Positions 52,105 through 60,461 of a stretch of 64,000 nucleotides of DNA are shown in pieces. Within the stretch, counting starts at the first letter, position 1. Every line of letters begins with the position of its first letter. The DNA is taken from NCBI RefSeq assembly GCF_002899945.2, contig NZ_PPEG02000012.1, positions 1 to 64,000 on the forward strand, written 5' to 3'. The notes below the pieces were generated by a model. The model was not told where the DNA came from. It made no database searches and saw nothing but the letters and a program-made list of their open reading frames with translations. Made by a program: the position numbers and the translations under genes. Source of the stretch: Chryseobacterium viscerum (GTDB taxonomy: Bacteria > Bacteroidota > Bacteroidia > Flavobacteriales > Weeksellaceae).

Positions 52105-52137
52105 AAACCTTATAGGTTTTAAAAACCTATAAGGTTT
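52105..52137. repeat. 33-bp palindrome between paaZ and the esterase gene
   Basis: Arms AAACCTTATAGGTTTT and complement around one A: same length and design (16-1-16, AGGTTT/AAACCT core) as the RAYT palindrome at 48738, with a different outer sequence. Confidence 0.85.
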
Positions 52138-52165
52138 GAGTATACAATCATTCTTTCAGATAAAA

Positions 52166-52993
52166 TTATTTCGGTTCCTGATAAGGAAACATTTTCACCA
52201 ATCCTTCATATAAACTTCTGTGAAGAATGGTTGCATGGTTGTCTGTTTCCATCATTTTATATTCTAATGTCCAGTTTTTCTTTCCTGCTTTTTTCAAAAC
52301 ATCATAGAAATTCTCTGCATCTTTTATCATCACCGGATGTTCTCCTTTTCCTACAGAAACATAGACGAACTTTTTAGTATCCGGAGATTTTGAAAGTAAT
52401 GTTCCTGCCTGTTTAAGAAGACTTTCATCATCCCACCATAAACTTGGACTGATGATAAAATAGTTATTGAACATTTCCGGTTTTTTCAAAAGGATTTCTG
52501 TTGCCAAAAGGCCTCCCAAAGATTGACCAAAAAGGTATTTATCGGTTGTTTTAAACTGACTTTCCACATAAGGTTTTAGTTCTTTTTCAAGAAATGCAAT
52601 GAACTTATCAGAATGTCCCGTTGTAGGATAGTCTTTCTGTAAGTCTTTTAAATCCGTATGAAAAGTAAAGTCTCTTTTTCTGTCTACATTAGCAACTCCC
52701 ACCACAATGGCTTCAGGCATGGAATACATCTGATTAAAGAATTGTACTAGTCCTGTCACGTGAATAAAATCTTCATTCATACTTCCATCCAATAAATAGA
52801 TCACCGGATATGATTTTGTTTTATCAAATCCTTGTGGAAGATAAATATTCAACGTTCTGTCTTCATTTAAGGTTTTGGACTTAATCGTCCTCACTTCTCC
52901 TATTGTAAGCGGTTTTGTAGTAACAGTCTGTGCTGACAGCGTACTCCCTACCGCAAACATTATGCTGCATGCAAGTGCAATTTTTTTAATCAT
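52166..52993 (-). CDS. Secreted alpha/beta-hydrolase esterase
   Basis: A 275-residue exported hydrolase of the esterase D / IroE-like fold (Pfam Esterase family). Signal peptide to about residue 21 (STLSAQ). The nucleophile is Ser in FGQSLGGLLA and a His near the C-terminus (ETDNHATILH) completes the site. It sits inside the phenylacetate operon between paaY and paaZ, but no role in that pathway is known to me; iron-siderophore hydrolysis is the known role of some relatives. Confidence 0.85.
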   Translation of the reverse strand: MIKKIALACSIMFAVGSTLSAQTVTTKPLTIGEVRTIKSKTLNEDRTLNIYLPQGFDKTKSYPVIYLLDGSMNEDFIHVTGLVQFFNQMYSMPEAIVVGVANVDRKRDFTFHTDLKDLQKDYPTTGHSDKFIAFLEKELKPYVESQFKTTDKYLFGQSLGGLLATEILLKKPEMFNNYFIISPSLWWDDESLLKQAGTLLSKSPDTKKFVYVSVGKGEHPVMIKDAENFYDVLKKAGKKNWTLEYKMMETDNHATILHRSLYEGLVKMFPYQEPK

Positions 52994-53011
52994 ATTTAAT
53001 TGTAATAGTCT

Positions 53012-53605
53012 TTATTTTATATCATCCCAAATGCTGTAATCCACAATTTTCGTTGGAATCTGCTGAACATATTCTGTAAAAGGTTCACATGGCAGAATGG
53101 CTTCTTTTCCTTCTCTTGCCAGCTCCTGATATAATTTTGTTCCTTCTGTTTTCCAGTGAATCATTTCGTCAGATACATCACGGATCACTTTTGCAGGGCT
53201 TCCAACGATCAGTTTTCTTGGCTCACATCTGAAATTGGCAGGTACAAAAGCCAATGCTCCGACGATACTTTCGTCACCAATATAGGCTTTGTCCATTACC
53301 ACAGCGTTCATACCGATTAAGCAGTTTTTCCCAATGTGTCCGGAATGAATGATGGCTCCATGTCCGATATGTGCGGATTCTTCCAATATGGTTTCTATAT
53401 TCGGGAAAACATGAAGGGTACAGTTTTCCTGTACATTGGCTCCGTCTTTAATGATAATTTTTCCCCAGTCACCACGAATGACTGCATTGGGACCAATATA
53501 GACTTCTTCACCTATTTCTACGTTCCCGATAATGACTGCCTGCGGATGAATGTAAGCAGATCGTTTTATAATGGGACGAATTCCGTGGTATGAGTAGATG
53601 TTCAT
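53012..53605 (-). CDS. paaY: PaaY: hexapeptide-repeat thioesterase-like protein
   Basis: A 197-residue left-handed beta-helix protein of the gamma carbonic anhydrase/transferase group. Hexapeptide repeats run from about residue 12 to 130 and the metal-ligand histidines appear in CTLHVFPN and SAHIGHGAIIHSGHIG. Encoded with paaI in paa operons, it is known from other bacteria as a thioesterase that salvages dead-end CoA intermediates, and that is the likely role here. Confidence 0.88.
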   Translation of the reverse strand: MNIYSYHGIRPIIKRSAYIHPQAVIIGNVEIGEEVYIGPNAVIRGDWGKIIIKDGANVQENCTLHVFPNIETILEESAHIGHGAIIHSGHIGKNCLIGMNAVVMDKAYIGDESIVGALAFVPANFRCEPRKLIVGSPAKVIRDVSDEMIHWKTEGTKLYQELAREGKEAILPCEPFTEYVQQIPTKIVDYSIWDDIK

Positions 53606-53693
53606 ATTTTTTAATTTGAAAATCTGAGAATGGGATAATTTGAAAATTAATAATGTCTTTAAACATTCTCAAATTAACTCACTTTCAAATTAA
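53606..53693. repeat. AATTTGAAAAT inverted-repeat element (A), between paaJ and paaY
   Basis: The left part begins TTAATTTGAAA and the right part ends TTTCAAATTAA, with further TTTGAAAATT and CTCAAATT units inside. Part of the family described in the findings. It fills the whole 88-base gap between the two genes. Confidence 0.7.
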
Positions 53694-54899
53694 TTATACT
53701 TTTTCGATAACCATTGCATATCCTTGTCCTACACCTATACATAGGGCACACAATGCATATTTTTTATCTTGTTTTTGAAGTTCCATTGCTGCAGAACCTA
53801 CAATTCTTGCTCCGGAAACACCCAGTGGATGACCGATGGCAATAGCTCCTCCGTTCGGGTTTATTCTTGCATCATCATCTTTCAATCCTAAGCTTCTTGT
53901 TACCGCAAGCGCCTGTGCTGCAAATGCTTCGTTGAGTTCAATGATGTCCATGTCTTCAAGAGAAAGATTTAATCTTTTCAATAGCTTTTGAGCAGCTTCT
54001 ACTGGTCCTATCCCCATAATTCTTGGCTCTACTCCTGCTACGGAAGATCCTAAAATTCTGGCTTTTGGTTTTAAACCATATTTTTTAACAGCTTCTTCAC
54101 TTGCTAAAATCAAGGCAGCAGCTCCGTCATTCATTCCTGAAGCGTTTCCAGCAGTTACCGTTCCTTCTTTTCTGAAAGCCGGACGAAGTTTTGCCAACCC
54201 TTCTATAGAAGAAGAAGGTTTAATGAATTCATCTTTTTCAAAAACGATTGGATCGCCTTTTCTCTGAGGAATTTCAACTTTTACAATTTCTTCTGCCAGT
54301 CTACCGCTTTCCTGTGCCTTCGTCGCTTTTTGCTGAGACCAAAGGGCAAATTTATCCTGATCTTCTCTGTTGATCTGATGCATGTCTGCCAAATTTTCTG
54401 CAGTTTCTCCCATTCCGTCAACCCCATATAATTCTTTCATTTTAGGGTTGATGAAACGCCATCCGAAAGTAGTATCAAACATCTGGCTGTCTCTTCCGAA
54501 AGCAGCACTTGGCTTTGACATCACATAAGGAGAACGCGTCATATGCTCTACCCCTCCTGCAATATAAATTTCTCCTTCTCCGGCAGCAATAGAACGGAAT
54601 GCATTCGCTACAGCAGACATTCCTGAAGCACATAGCCTGTTAACGGTTTCCCCTCCAATTTTGTAAGGAAGACCTGCCAGTAAAAGTCCCATTCTTGCAA
54701 CGTTTCTGTTATCTTCTCCCGCCTGATTGGCACATCCGAAAATAACGTCTTCAATTTCTTCCACAGGAACTTCAGGGTTTCTTGCTACGACTTCTTTAAT
54801 AACAATAGCAGCCAGATCGTCGGCTCTTACTTCTGATAATCCTCCCTGTAGTTTTGAGATGGGAGTTCTGACATAGTCTATGATGTATACGTTGTTCAT
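53694..54899 (-). CDS. paaJ: PaaJ: 3-oxoadipyl-CoA / 3-oxo-5,6-dehydrosuberyl-CoA thiolase
   Basis: A 401-residue thiolase II. The nucleophilic Cys lies in NRLCASGMSAVANA, the second Cys and His in CALCIGVGQGYAMV and NGGAIAIGHPLGVSG. The start is the ATG at 54899 (MNNVYIIDYVRTPI), which suits the thiolase N-terminus; the frame opens 24 bases earlier. In the pathway it cleaves two CoA-thioesters, giving acetyl-CoA and succinyl-CoA. Confidence 0.93.
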   Translation of the reverse strand: MNNVYIIDYVRTPISKLQGGLSEVRADDLAAIVIKEVVARNPEVPVEEIEDVIFGCANQAGEDNRNVARMGLLLAGLPYKIGGETVNRLCASGMSAVANAFRSIAAGEGEIYIAGGVEHMTRSPYVMSKPSAAFGRDSQMFDTTFGWRFINPKMKELYGVDGMGETAENLADMHQINREDQDKFALWSQQKATKAQESGRLAEEIVKVEIPQRKGDPIVFEKDEFIKPSSSIEGLAKLRPAFRKEGTVTAGNASGMNDGAAALILASEEAVKKYGLKPKARILGSSVAGVEPRIMGIGPVEAAQKLLKRLNLSLEDMDIIELNEAFAAQALAVTRSLGLKDDDARINPNGGAIAIGHPLGVSGARIVGSAAMELQKQDKKYALCALCIGVGQGYAMVIEKV

Positions 54900-54905
54900 A
54901 ATTTT

Positions 54906-55000
54906 AATTTGAAAATGAGTCAATTTGAGAATTTGAAAATTTCAGGTAAGTAAAGAATTAATGGAGTGCAATAATTTTAAAATCACCTCATTTTCAAATT
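54906..55000. repeat. AATTTGAAAAT inverted-repeat element (B), between paaI and paaJ
   Basis: Outer arms AATTTGAAAATGAG (54906-54919) and its perfect complement (54987-55000), with inner partial repeats. Fills the gap between paaI and paaJ. Confidence 0.8.
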
Positions 55001-55002
55001 CT

Positions 55003-55416
55003 TTATAATTCTGTTACTTTTTTCCCGATTTTGTAAACTGTCCCTACAAATTTTGCAATCAGCTCCTGATTTTGATTGGTAATCTGAATGTCATAAACAG
55101 CTGTTTTTCTCGTGTTATTCACCAAAATACTTTCTGCTCTGAAAACATCGCCTTCTTTTCCTGCTTTGGTAAAATTGATGATACAGTTCAATGCTACAGC
55201 GGCATCTCCGGTATTGTTGGAAGAAAATGCCAGCGCAGAATCAGCAAAAGCGAACGTGACTCCGCCATGAACTGTTTTAAGCCCATTAATCATATCCTTC
55301 TTAATCGGCATTTCTATTAAACAGTAATTTTCTTTTACTTCAATCATCTTGATATTCATCCACTGGGAAAAATAATCCTGATTGAACATATAATCTGCTA
55401 CTTGTCTTGGATTCAT
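55003..55416 (-). CDS. paaI: PaaI: hot-dog thioesterase
   Basis: A 137-residue hot-dog fold thioesterase. The catalytic segment is KDMINGLKTVHGGVTFAFADSA, in which the His-Gly-Gly motif and the downstream Asp are as in the family. It hydrolyses dead-end ring-hydroxylated phenylacetyl-CoA esters and so prevents CoA depletion. It starts five bases past the small unknown gene at 55422. Confidence 0.9.
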   Translation of the reverse strand: MNPRQVADYMFNQDYFSQWMNIKMIEVKENYCLIEMPIKKDMINGLKTVHGGVTFAFADSALAFSSNNTGDAAVALNCIINFTKAGKEGDVFRAESILVNNTRKTAVYDIQITNQNQELIAKFVGTVYKIGKKVTEL

Positions 55417-55421
55417 TTCTA

Positions 55422-55730
55422 TTATATGTTTGTTATTTCTTCATAGAGTTCATCGGATAACCTGTCATAAACACTCATGGTCTTACCCAGAATGATTTGT
55501 TCGTATGAAAGATTTTCTAGGTCTGATGAATTTTCAGAGGGATATGATTCGTTTAACTCAATTCCGTTTTCGTTGGCTAATCTTTTGATCAACTCTTTAT
55601 ATTTTTCATTAAACTTTCCTAATAGCTCTAGCCTTTCTTCACTATTTACAGAGGAAGCTTCCTGTGTTAAATACTGTTTTTCAATTAAAAGTCTGGTCTC
55701 CAGCTCTGCTCTGAATTCTTCTATATCCAT
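55422..55730 (-). CDS. Small protein of unknown function within the paa operon
   Basis: A 102-residue acidic, soluble protein, mostly helical in pattern, with a central Asn/Glu-rich part (NSEERLELLGKFNEKYKEL) and no recognised motif. It overlaps no gene and lies five bases before paaI. Whether it belongs to the pathway is unknown; I have no memory of it in other paa operons. Confidence 0.6.
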   Translation of the reverse strand: MDIEEFRAELETRLLIEKQYLTQEASSVNSEERLELLGKFNEKYKELIKRLANENGIELNESYPSENSSDLENLSYEQIILGKTMSVYDRLSDELYEEITNI

Positions 55731-55734
55731 AATA

Positions 55735-55818
55735 TTAATTTGAAAATTAAATAAATTTGAGAATTTGAAAATGAAAACCTATTATAATCAATTTTCAAAT
55801 TGGCACATTTTCAAATTA
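55735..55818. repeat. AATTTGAAAAT inverted-repeat element (C), upstream of the small gene
   Basis: Left part TTAATTTGAAAATTAA with a further AATTTGAAAAT; right part ATTTTCAAATTGGCACATTTTCAAATT-like (two units). Nested inverted repeats fill the gap between paaH and the small gene. Confidence 0.75.
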
Positions 55819-55819
55819 T

Positions 55820-56953
55820 CTAATTCATTTTACGAAGTAAGGGACTTTGTCTGTATCTTTCTTCCTGATATTCTTCGTAAAGGCTCTGAAGGGTTTCGGA
55901 GATTTTTGCATACCCGATTTCTTTCCCCCAGCTTAATAATCCTTTCGGATAGTTGACACCTTTCTGCATGGCCAGTTCCAGATCTTCATCATTTGCAACT
56001 CCTAATCTTTTGGCTTCAACGGCTTCATTGATCAGCATGGAAATGATTCTTAAAAAGATCTGCTGGTATAAAGCTTCGTCTTTCTGAGCAACAGGTTTTT
56101 CTGCTCCTTCGTTGTAATCATAGAAACCTTTTCCTGTTTTTCTGCCGTGAAGTTTTGCTTCAGACATTCTTTGCTGTAATAAAGACGGCTTGTATTTCGG
56201 ATCGTAGAAATAATCTTTGTAAACGGTTGTTGTTACGGCAAAGTTTACATCTACTCCGATAAGATCCATCAATTCGAAAGGTCCCATTTTGAAGTTCCCA
56301 AGGGTTTTCATGGCATCATCTACCTGTTCTGGTGTTGCGATGTTTTCTTCAGCAATTCTTAAGCCTTCCCCATAATAAGGTCTGGCAATTCTGTTGACAA
56401 TAAATCCAGGGATATCTTTGGCAATAACAGGCATTTTTCCCCATTCTTTCATGAGGTTGTATATTTTTTCTGCTAATGTATTTTCTGTTAGTAAGGATGG
56501 AATAACTTCCACTAAAGGCATTAATGGAGCCGGATTGAAAAAGTGAATTCCGATGAAACGCTCCGGTTTCTTTAGTTCTGCACCCAGAGAGGTGATAGAA
56601 ATAGATGAGGTATTGGAACTGATGACACAGCTTTCTGAAACATACGTTTCAAGTTCTGTAAACACTTTGGTTTTGATGTCTTTGTTTTCAATAATTGCTT
56701 CAATGACCAATTCACAATCTTTGAAGTCTTTCAATTCTGTAGCAATGGAAATATTAGCTAAAATTTCAACCATTTTCTCAGATGAAATTTTTTGTTTATC
56801 AACCAATTTGGTTAATGTTTTTTCCAAACCTACGGTTGCCGTTTCTACTTGCTTTGCGTTGGCGTCATACACCCAAACTTTGCATCCGTTCGTTGCGGCT
56901 ACTTGTGCAATGCCGATTCCCATCGTTCCGGCACCGATAATTCCTACATTCAT
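55820..56953 (-). CDS. paaH: PaaH: 3-hydroxyacyl-CoA dehydrogenase
   Basis: A 377-residue NAD-dependent dehydrogenase that oxidises the 3-hydroxyacyl-CoA intermediate. The Rossmann start is MNVGIIGAGTMGIGIAQVAA, followed by FIGIHFFNPAPLMPLVEVI and the C-terminal dimerisation domain NFKMGPFELMDLIGVDV. It has one dehydrogenase C-domain plus a short tail and is about 100 residues shorter than the E. coli PaaH. Confidence 0.92.
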   Translation of the reverse strand: MNVGIIGAGTMGIGIAQVAATNGCKVWVYDANAKQVETATVGLEKTLTKLVDKQKISSEKMVEILANISIATELKDFKDCELVIEAIIENKDIKTKVFTELETYVSESCVISSNTSSISITSLGAELKKPERFIGIHFFNPAPLMPLVEVIPSLLTENTLAEKIYNLMKEWGKMPVIAKDIPGFIVNRIARPYYGEGLRIAEENIATPEQVDDAMKTLGNFKMGPFELMDLIGVDVNFAVTTTVYKDYFYDPKYKPSLLQQRMSEAKLHGRKTGKGFYDYNEGAEKPVAQKDEALYQQIFLRIISMLINEAVEAKRLGVANDEDLELAMQKGVNYPKGLLSWGKEIGYAKISETLQSLYEEYQEERYRQSPLLRKMN

Positions 56954-56959
56954 ATTTTA

Positions 56960-56996
56960 AATTTGAAAATTTGAAAATGAGTTAATTTGAAAATTA
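56960..56996. repeat. AATTTGAAAAT element (D), left arm at the four-helix gene
   Basis: AAATTTGAAAATTTGAAAATG followed by an AGTTAATTTGAAAATTA unit. The gene's stop codon (56994-56996 on the minus strand) lies at the inner end of this arm. Confidence 0.75.
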
Positions 56997-57347
56997 TTTT
57001 AATTTTGAGCTTGAAATAATTTTAGACAGAATTAATAGAATTTCTTTTAAATCAGATATTAATTTTTCGTTTGGAGATTTCAAATATGGAGACTTTAAGC
57101 ATAGCAAAAGCCAATATTCTGTTTCATCAGCTTCTTTAGCTGCAATTTTTAATTTATGAATAAAATCTGCCTTACTCTCTGCATTTTGAGCTTCTCTAAC
57201 ATTTGCTCCAATCGAAGTTCCTGATTTAAAAATTTGATTTGCCAAAGGAAATTTTTTAGCCTCGTATAAATCTTCTGAAAATTCAATAATATGTAGTGCA
57301 AAATCAAAAGTCTTATTTACAATAATATTTTCTTTGTCATTTCTCAT
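56994..57347 (-). CDS. Four-helix-bundle protein (23S rRNA IVS / S23 type)
   Basis: A 117-residue protein of the four-helix-bundle family originally seen in intervening sequences of 23S rRNA genes, also related to diversity-generating retroelement Avd proteins. The signature ANQIFKSGTSIGANVREAQNAESKADFIHKLKIAAKEADETEYWL is present in pieces (SGTSIGANVREA, KLKIAAKEADET). The start ATG at 57347 and the stop both lie in the arms of an inverted repeat that is found elsewhere in the paa operon gaps. It has no known role in phenylacetate metabolism. Confidence 0.9.
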   Translation of the reverse strand: MRNDKENIIVNKTFDFALHIIEFSEDLYEAKKFPLANQIFKSGTSIGANVREAQNAESKADFIHKLKIAAKEADETEYWLLLCLKSPYLKSPNEKLISDLKEILLILSKIISSSKLK

Positions 57348-57384
57348 TTTCAAATTCTCAAATTAACTCATTTCAAATTAATTA
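57343..57384. repeat. AATTTGAAAAT element (D), right arm at the four-helix gene
   Basis: On the minus strand it reads AATTTGAAATGAGTTAATTT followed by GAGAATTTGAAAATGAG. The ATG in the last GAAAATGAG is the start codon of the four-helix gene. It is an inverted copy of the left arm. Confidence 0.75.
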
Positions 57385-58182
57385 TTTTCCTTTATAATTA
57401 GGTTTTCTTTTCTGTAAAAAGGCATTTACTCCTTCAAAGAAGTCTTCTGTTCCTGCAGCTTCCTGCTGAAGATCTCCTTCCAGCTCAAGCTGTTCTTTCA
57501 ATGTGTTGGTATAAGAACTGGCAAAAGCCTTTTTCGTAAGTTTAAGTGCTGCTGTCGGCATGTTTGCCATTCTTTCAAGAATTTCCATAGATTTTGGAAC
57601 GAACTCTTCTTCAGTGAAAACTTCAGCAACAAGGCCATGAGTTTTAGATTCTTCTGCAGATAACTTTTTACCTGTGAATGCTAAATAATTGGCCAATTGT
57701 CTACCTAAAAGCTTCGGTAAGAAGTAAGTTCCTCCTGTATCAGGAATCAAACCGATATTTGAAAATGCCTGAGCAAAATATGCTTTCTCATTTGCTAAAA
57801 CGAAGTCGGAGATTAAAGCCAACATCGCTCCCGCTCCTACTGCAGGACCGTTTACTAAAGCAATAACCGGCTTTTTGCAACGGGTAACTTCCAACACTAA
57901 AGGGTTATAATAATCTACCACAATTTTTCTGATAATATCATGATCGTGGTGTTCTTTGCCCGCCACAAATGCTTCATCCAGATTCTGACCTGAGCAAAAC
58001 GCTCTTCCTCTTCCAGAAATGGCAACACATCTTACTGTTTCGTCTTCGCTGCATTCTTTAACAAAATCTCTAAGATCTGATAAAGCCGGCTTTGTAAGAG
58101 CGTTCATTGTTTCCGGTTGATTAAGATATGCGATTTTAAGCTTCCCGTCAAAATGCGTTTCGATATCGAGTTGTGTATACAT
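57382..58182 (-). CDS. paaG: PaaG: 2-(1,2-epoxy-1,2-dihydrophenyl)acetyl-CoA isomerase
   Basis: Converts the ring epoxide to oxepin-CoA. 266 residues. The start ATG at 58182 (MYTQLDIETHF) is preferred over the opening at 58209. The oxyanion-hole segment RAFCSGQNLDEAF and the isomerase signature GAGAMLALISDF, then LIPDTGGTYFLP with the active Asp, resemble E. coli PaaG closely. It precedes a repeat element and paaH. Confidence 0.93.
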   Translation of the reverse strand: MYTQLDIETHFDGKLKIAYLNQPETMNALTKPALSDLRDFVKECSEDETVRCVAISGRGRAFCSGQNLDEAFVAGKEHHDHDIIRKIVVDYYNPLVLEVTRCKKPVIALVNGPAVGAGAMLALISDFVLANEKAYFAQAFSNIGLIPDTGGTYFLPKLLGRQLANYLAFTGKKLSAEESKTHGLVAEVFTEEEFVPKSMEILERMANMPTAALKLTKKAFASSYTNTLKEQLELEGDLQQEAAGTEDFFEGVNAFLQKRKPNYKGK

Positions 58183-58324
58183 AGTTTTTATTAATTTATT
58201 ATTTAACAACGCACTAATTTAACAATATAAATTAATGTAACCGTCTAATAATTTAACAATCTAGCAATTCCTTCGTTATGCTTTGCATAGCCGTAAAGTT
58301 TGTTGCTGATTGATGAATAACTCA

Positions 58325-58789
58325 TCAATGACATTTAAAATAATCAAATGGCTCCAGGCAGTCTAAACATTGATAAGAAGCCTTACACAAAGTAGACCCA
58401 AATCTGCTGATCTGCTTGGTGTGCTCGGAACCGCAACGTGGACATTTTTTCGGTTTCCCAATGTGATGTTCGTCTGCTCCTTTTTCGGGAGGTGTGATTC
58501 CATAAACACGGAGTTTTTCTCTCGCTTCATCCGTTATCCAATCTGTCGTCCAGATTGGAAACATTTTCGTAACTACTTTAGCATCCCATCCGTTTTCTTT
58601 CATCATTTTGATAATGTCCTCTTCGATGGTAAACATAGCAGGACATGCAGAATAGGTAGGCGTAATAGTCACTTCACAAGTATTCTCACCTGTGACCTGT
58701 GCCTCTCTTACAATTCCCAGTTCCACGATATCAATGACCGGAATTTCCGGATCGGGAATGGTTTTTAATAAATCTAAAAGCTGATTCAT
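58325..58789 (-). CDS. paaD: PaaD: iron-sulfur assembly-type protein of the epoxidase
   Basis: A 154-residue MIP18/DUF59-type protein with the phenylacetate-specific C-terminal zinc-ribbon-like region (CPRCGSEHTKQISRFGSTLCKASYQC in pieces: CPRCGSEHTK and CLDCLEPFDYFKC). It is needed for PaaE iron-sulfur assembly or the epoxidase. It starts three bases past the alpha/beta hydrolase stop. Confidence 0.92.
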   Translation of the reverse strand: MNQLLDLLKTIPDPEIPVIDIVELGIVREAQVTGENTCEVTITPTYSACPAMFTIEEDIIKMMKENGWDAKVVTKMFPIWTTDWITDEAREKLRVYGITPPEKGADEHHIGKPKKCPRCGSEHTKQISRFGSTLCKASYQCLDCLEPFDYFKCH

Positions 58790-58792
58790 ATT

Positions 58793-59602
58793 TTATTTTT
58801 TATCAGAATCAAGAATTGTTTTCATTGCGTTCTGATAATCCAAATTATCTGTTATTCCGTTGTGATACTCATCTTTTAATACAATCAGACTATCATCTTT
58901 TTTAAAGTTATTTTTAAGTTGTAAAGATGCTTTATAGTTAATAACCTCATCTTTATCACCATGAAAAATAACTACTGGTGACGTAACGGTTTTTAAATAT
59001 TCACCAGTTTCAAAATTATATTTCAGCAAAAATTTGGGAAGAAATGAGAATTTCTTACTCATTTCATCTTCTATACTGTAATAAGGTGCCTGTAAAATCA
59101 ACAATCTAGCATTGTGCATTGATGCTACTTTTGCGGCTAACCCTGACCCTATAGAATATCCTAAAATAATAATTTTATTTTCCGGATATCTTTTCAAAAG
59201 CTCTTTGTAAGCAATCTCAACGTCCGAAAAAAACTGATCTTTACTATTAATTTTATCTTCACTTTTCCCATAACCCCGGTAATCGAGTATCAATGTATCA
59301 TAATCCATACTGCGATATAATTGAGCTACTTCTCCCCAGCTTTTTATTGAACCGGAATTTCCGTGAAGATAAAAGATAACTCCTTTGGGATTTTGAGTTT
59401 TAAACAAAACTGAACTCAAATGCTTATCATCATGTGTTCTGATCGGTATTTCTTCAAAATCACCATTAAAATTAAACTTATAATTTTCCGGCAACTTTTC
59501 AGGATAAAAAATAATTTTCTCCTGATAGAAATAGATTCCTACGCATAGCATCACATATACTATAAGAAAAAAAGCAAGTATTCCCAGAAGCATCTTTTTC
59601 AT
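58793..59602 (-). CDS. Membrane-anchored alpha/beta hydrolase inserted in the paa operon
   Basis: A 269-residue hydrolase with an N-terminal membrane anchor (LLGILAFFLIVYVMLCVGIYF). The nucleophile motif is GYSIGSGLAAKV (GxSxG), with DYRGYGKSEDK and a C-terminal HNGITDN. It resembles the YfhR/BEM46 serine hydrolase group. It lies between paaC (6 bases) and paaD (3 bases) so it is certainly cotranscribed, but a pathway role is unknown to me. Confidence 0.88.
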   Translation of the reverse strand: MKKMLLGILAFFLIVYVMLCVGIYFYQEKIIFYPEKLPENYKFNFNGDFEEIPIRTHDDKHLSSVLFKTQNPKGVIFYLHGNSGSIKSWGEVAQLYRSMDYDTLILDYRGYGKSEDKINSKDQFFSDVEIAYKELLKRYPENKIIILGYSIGSGLAAKVASMHNARLLILQAPYYSIEDEMSKKFSFLPKFLLKYNFETGEYLKTVTSPVVIFHGDKDEVINYKASLQLKNNFKKDDSLIVLKDEYHNGITDNLDYQNAMKTILDSDKK

Positions 59603-59608
59603 GACCTA

Positions 59609-60358
59609 TTACCAAGTACACCCCGGATACGCTCTCTGCATATACTGAAGTTCACAAAGGATAAACCCGAAATACTCTGTATGATATCCTGTTCTTGATT
59701 TTGGCTGCATGAAAGGGTTTTCAGGATATTCCAACCCGAAATCTACAAAATCTTTCTTTGTAATGGCAATGAATTCTTCGTAAAGAGCATCTGCATTTGG
59801 AACGATATTCAAAGCAATAAGATCATCTTCACCTTCTGTTTTGGCAAAAAGTCCTTTTGTATATTCCCAGATATTTTCAATAGCTTTCGTCAAACGCTCA
59901 CGGCTTTCTTCTGTTCCCTGAGCAAAAATCTTCATCCATGAAGCAGAGTGAGTATAGTGATACCTCACTTCTTTCAAAGATTTTTGAGCAATCGCCGAAA
60001 GTTCTTCATCAGCAGAGCTTGATAATGCTTCGTACATCAGTTTCTGATATACAGACAACACATATACTTTAAGAATGGTGTGGGCATAATCTTCATTCGG
60101 AAGCTCAGTCCAGTGTGCATTTACATATTCGTGCTCATATCTTAAAAAGGCTAAATCATCTTCGCTTTTACCATTGTCTATTACTCTTGAAGCATAAACA
60201 TAAAAGTTATTAGCCTGACCTAGCTCATCTAATGCAATGTTTGTCAATGCAATATCTTCCTCTAAGTAAGGACCTTCACCACACCATGCAGATAAACGCT
60301 GTCCCATAATGAAACTGTCGTCTGCTAGTTTTAATAAATAATTATATAATGGGTTCAT
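59609..60358 (-). CDS. paaC: PaaC: phenylacetyl-CoA epoxidase structural subunit
   Basis: The ferritin-like partner of PaaA that stabilises the epoxidase complex. 249 residues; the helical signature LGEDALIL-type metal site is incomplete, as expected for PaaC, whose bundle lacks the full iron site. Motif TNIALDELGQANNFYVYA and the second helix EHEYVNAHWTELPNEDYAHTI are recognisable. Precedes the hydrolase gene. Confidence 0.93.
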   Translation of the reverse strand: MNPLYNYLLKLADDSFIMGQRLSAWCGEGPYLEEDIALTNIALDELGQANNFYVYASRVIDNGKSEDDLAFLRYEHEYVNAHWTELPNEDYAHTILKVYVLSVYQKLMYEALSSSADEELSAIAQKSLKEVRYHYTHSASWMKIFAQGTEESRERLTKAIENIWEYTKGLFAKTEGEDDLIALNIVPNADALYEEFIAITKKDFVDFGLEYPENPFMQPKSRTGYHTEYFGFILCELQYMQRAYPGCTW

Positions 60359-60461
60359 TGTTTAATACATTTTAAGACAAATAGATGATAGACAGATAGA
60401 AAATAGACTTCAATGCTTTATCTATTATCTTTTGGTCTATTATCTCCAAGTCTATTCTTTA
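60359..60461. other. paaB-paaC gap with a different inverted repeat
   Basis: Contains ATAGAC/GTCTAT-rich sequence with AATAGACTT (60402-60410) complementary to AAGTCTATT (60448-60456). It is not the AATTTGAAAAT family seen in other gaps. Confidence 0.6.

Noticed and set aside
53336..53593. An 85-codon frame antisense to paaY
   Set aside because: It mirrors paaY codons, has no family similarity, and lies wholly inside a strong gene.
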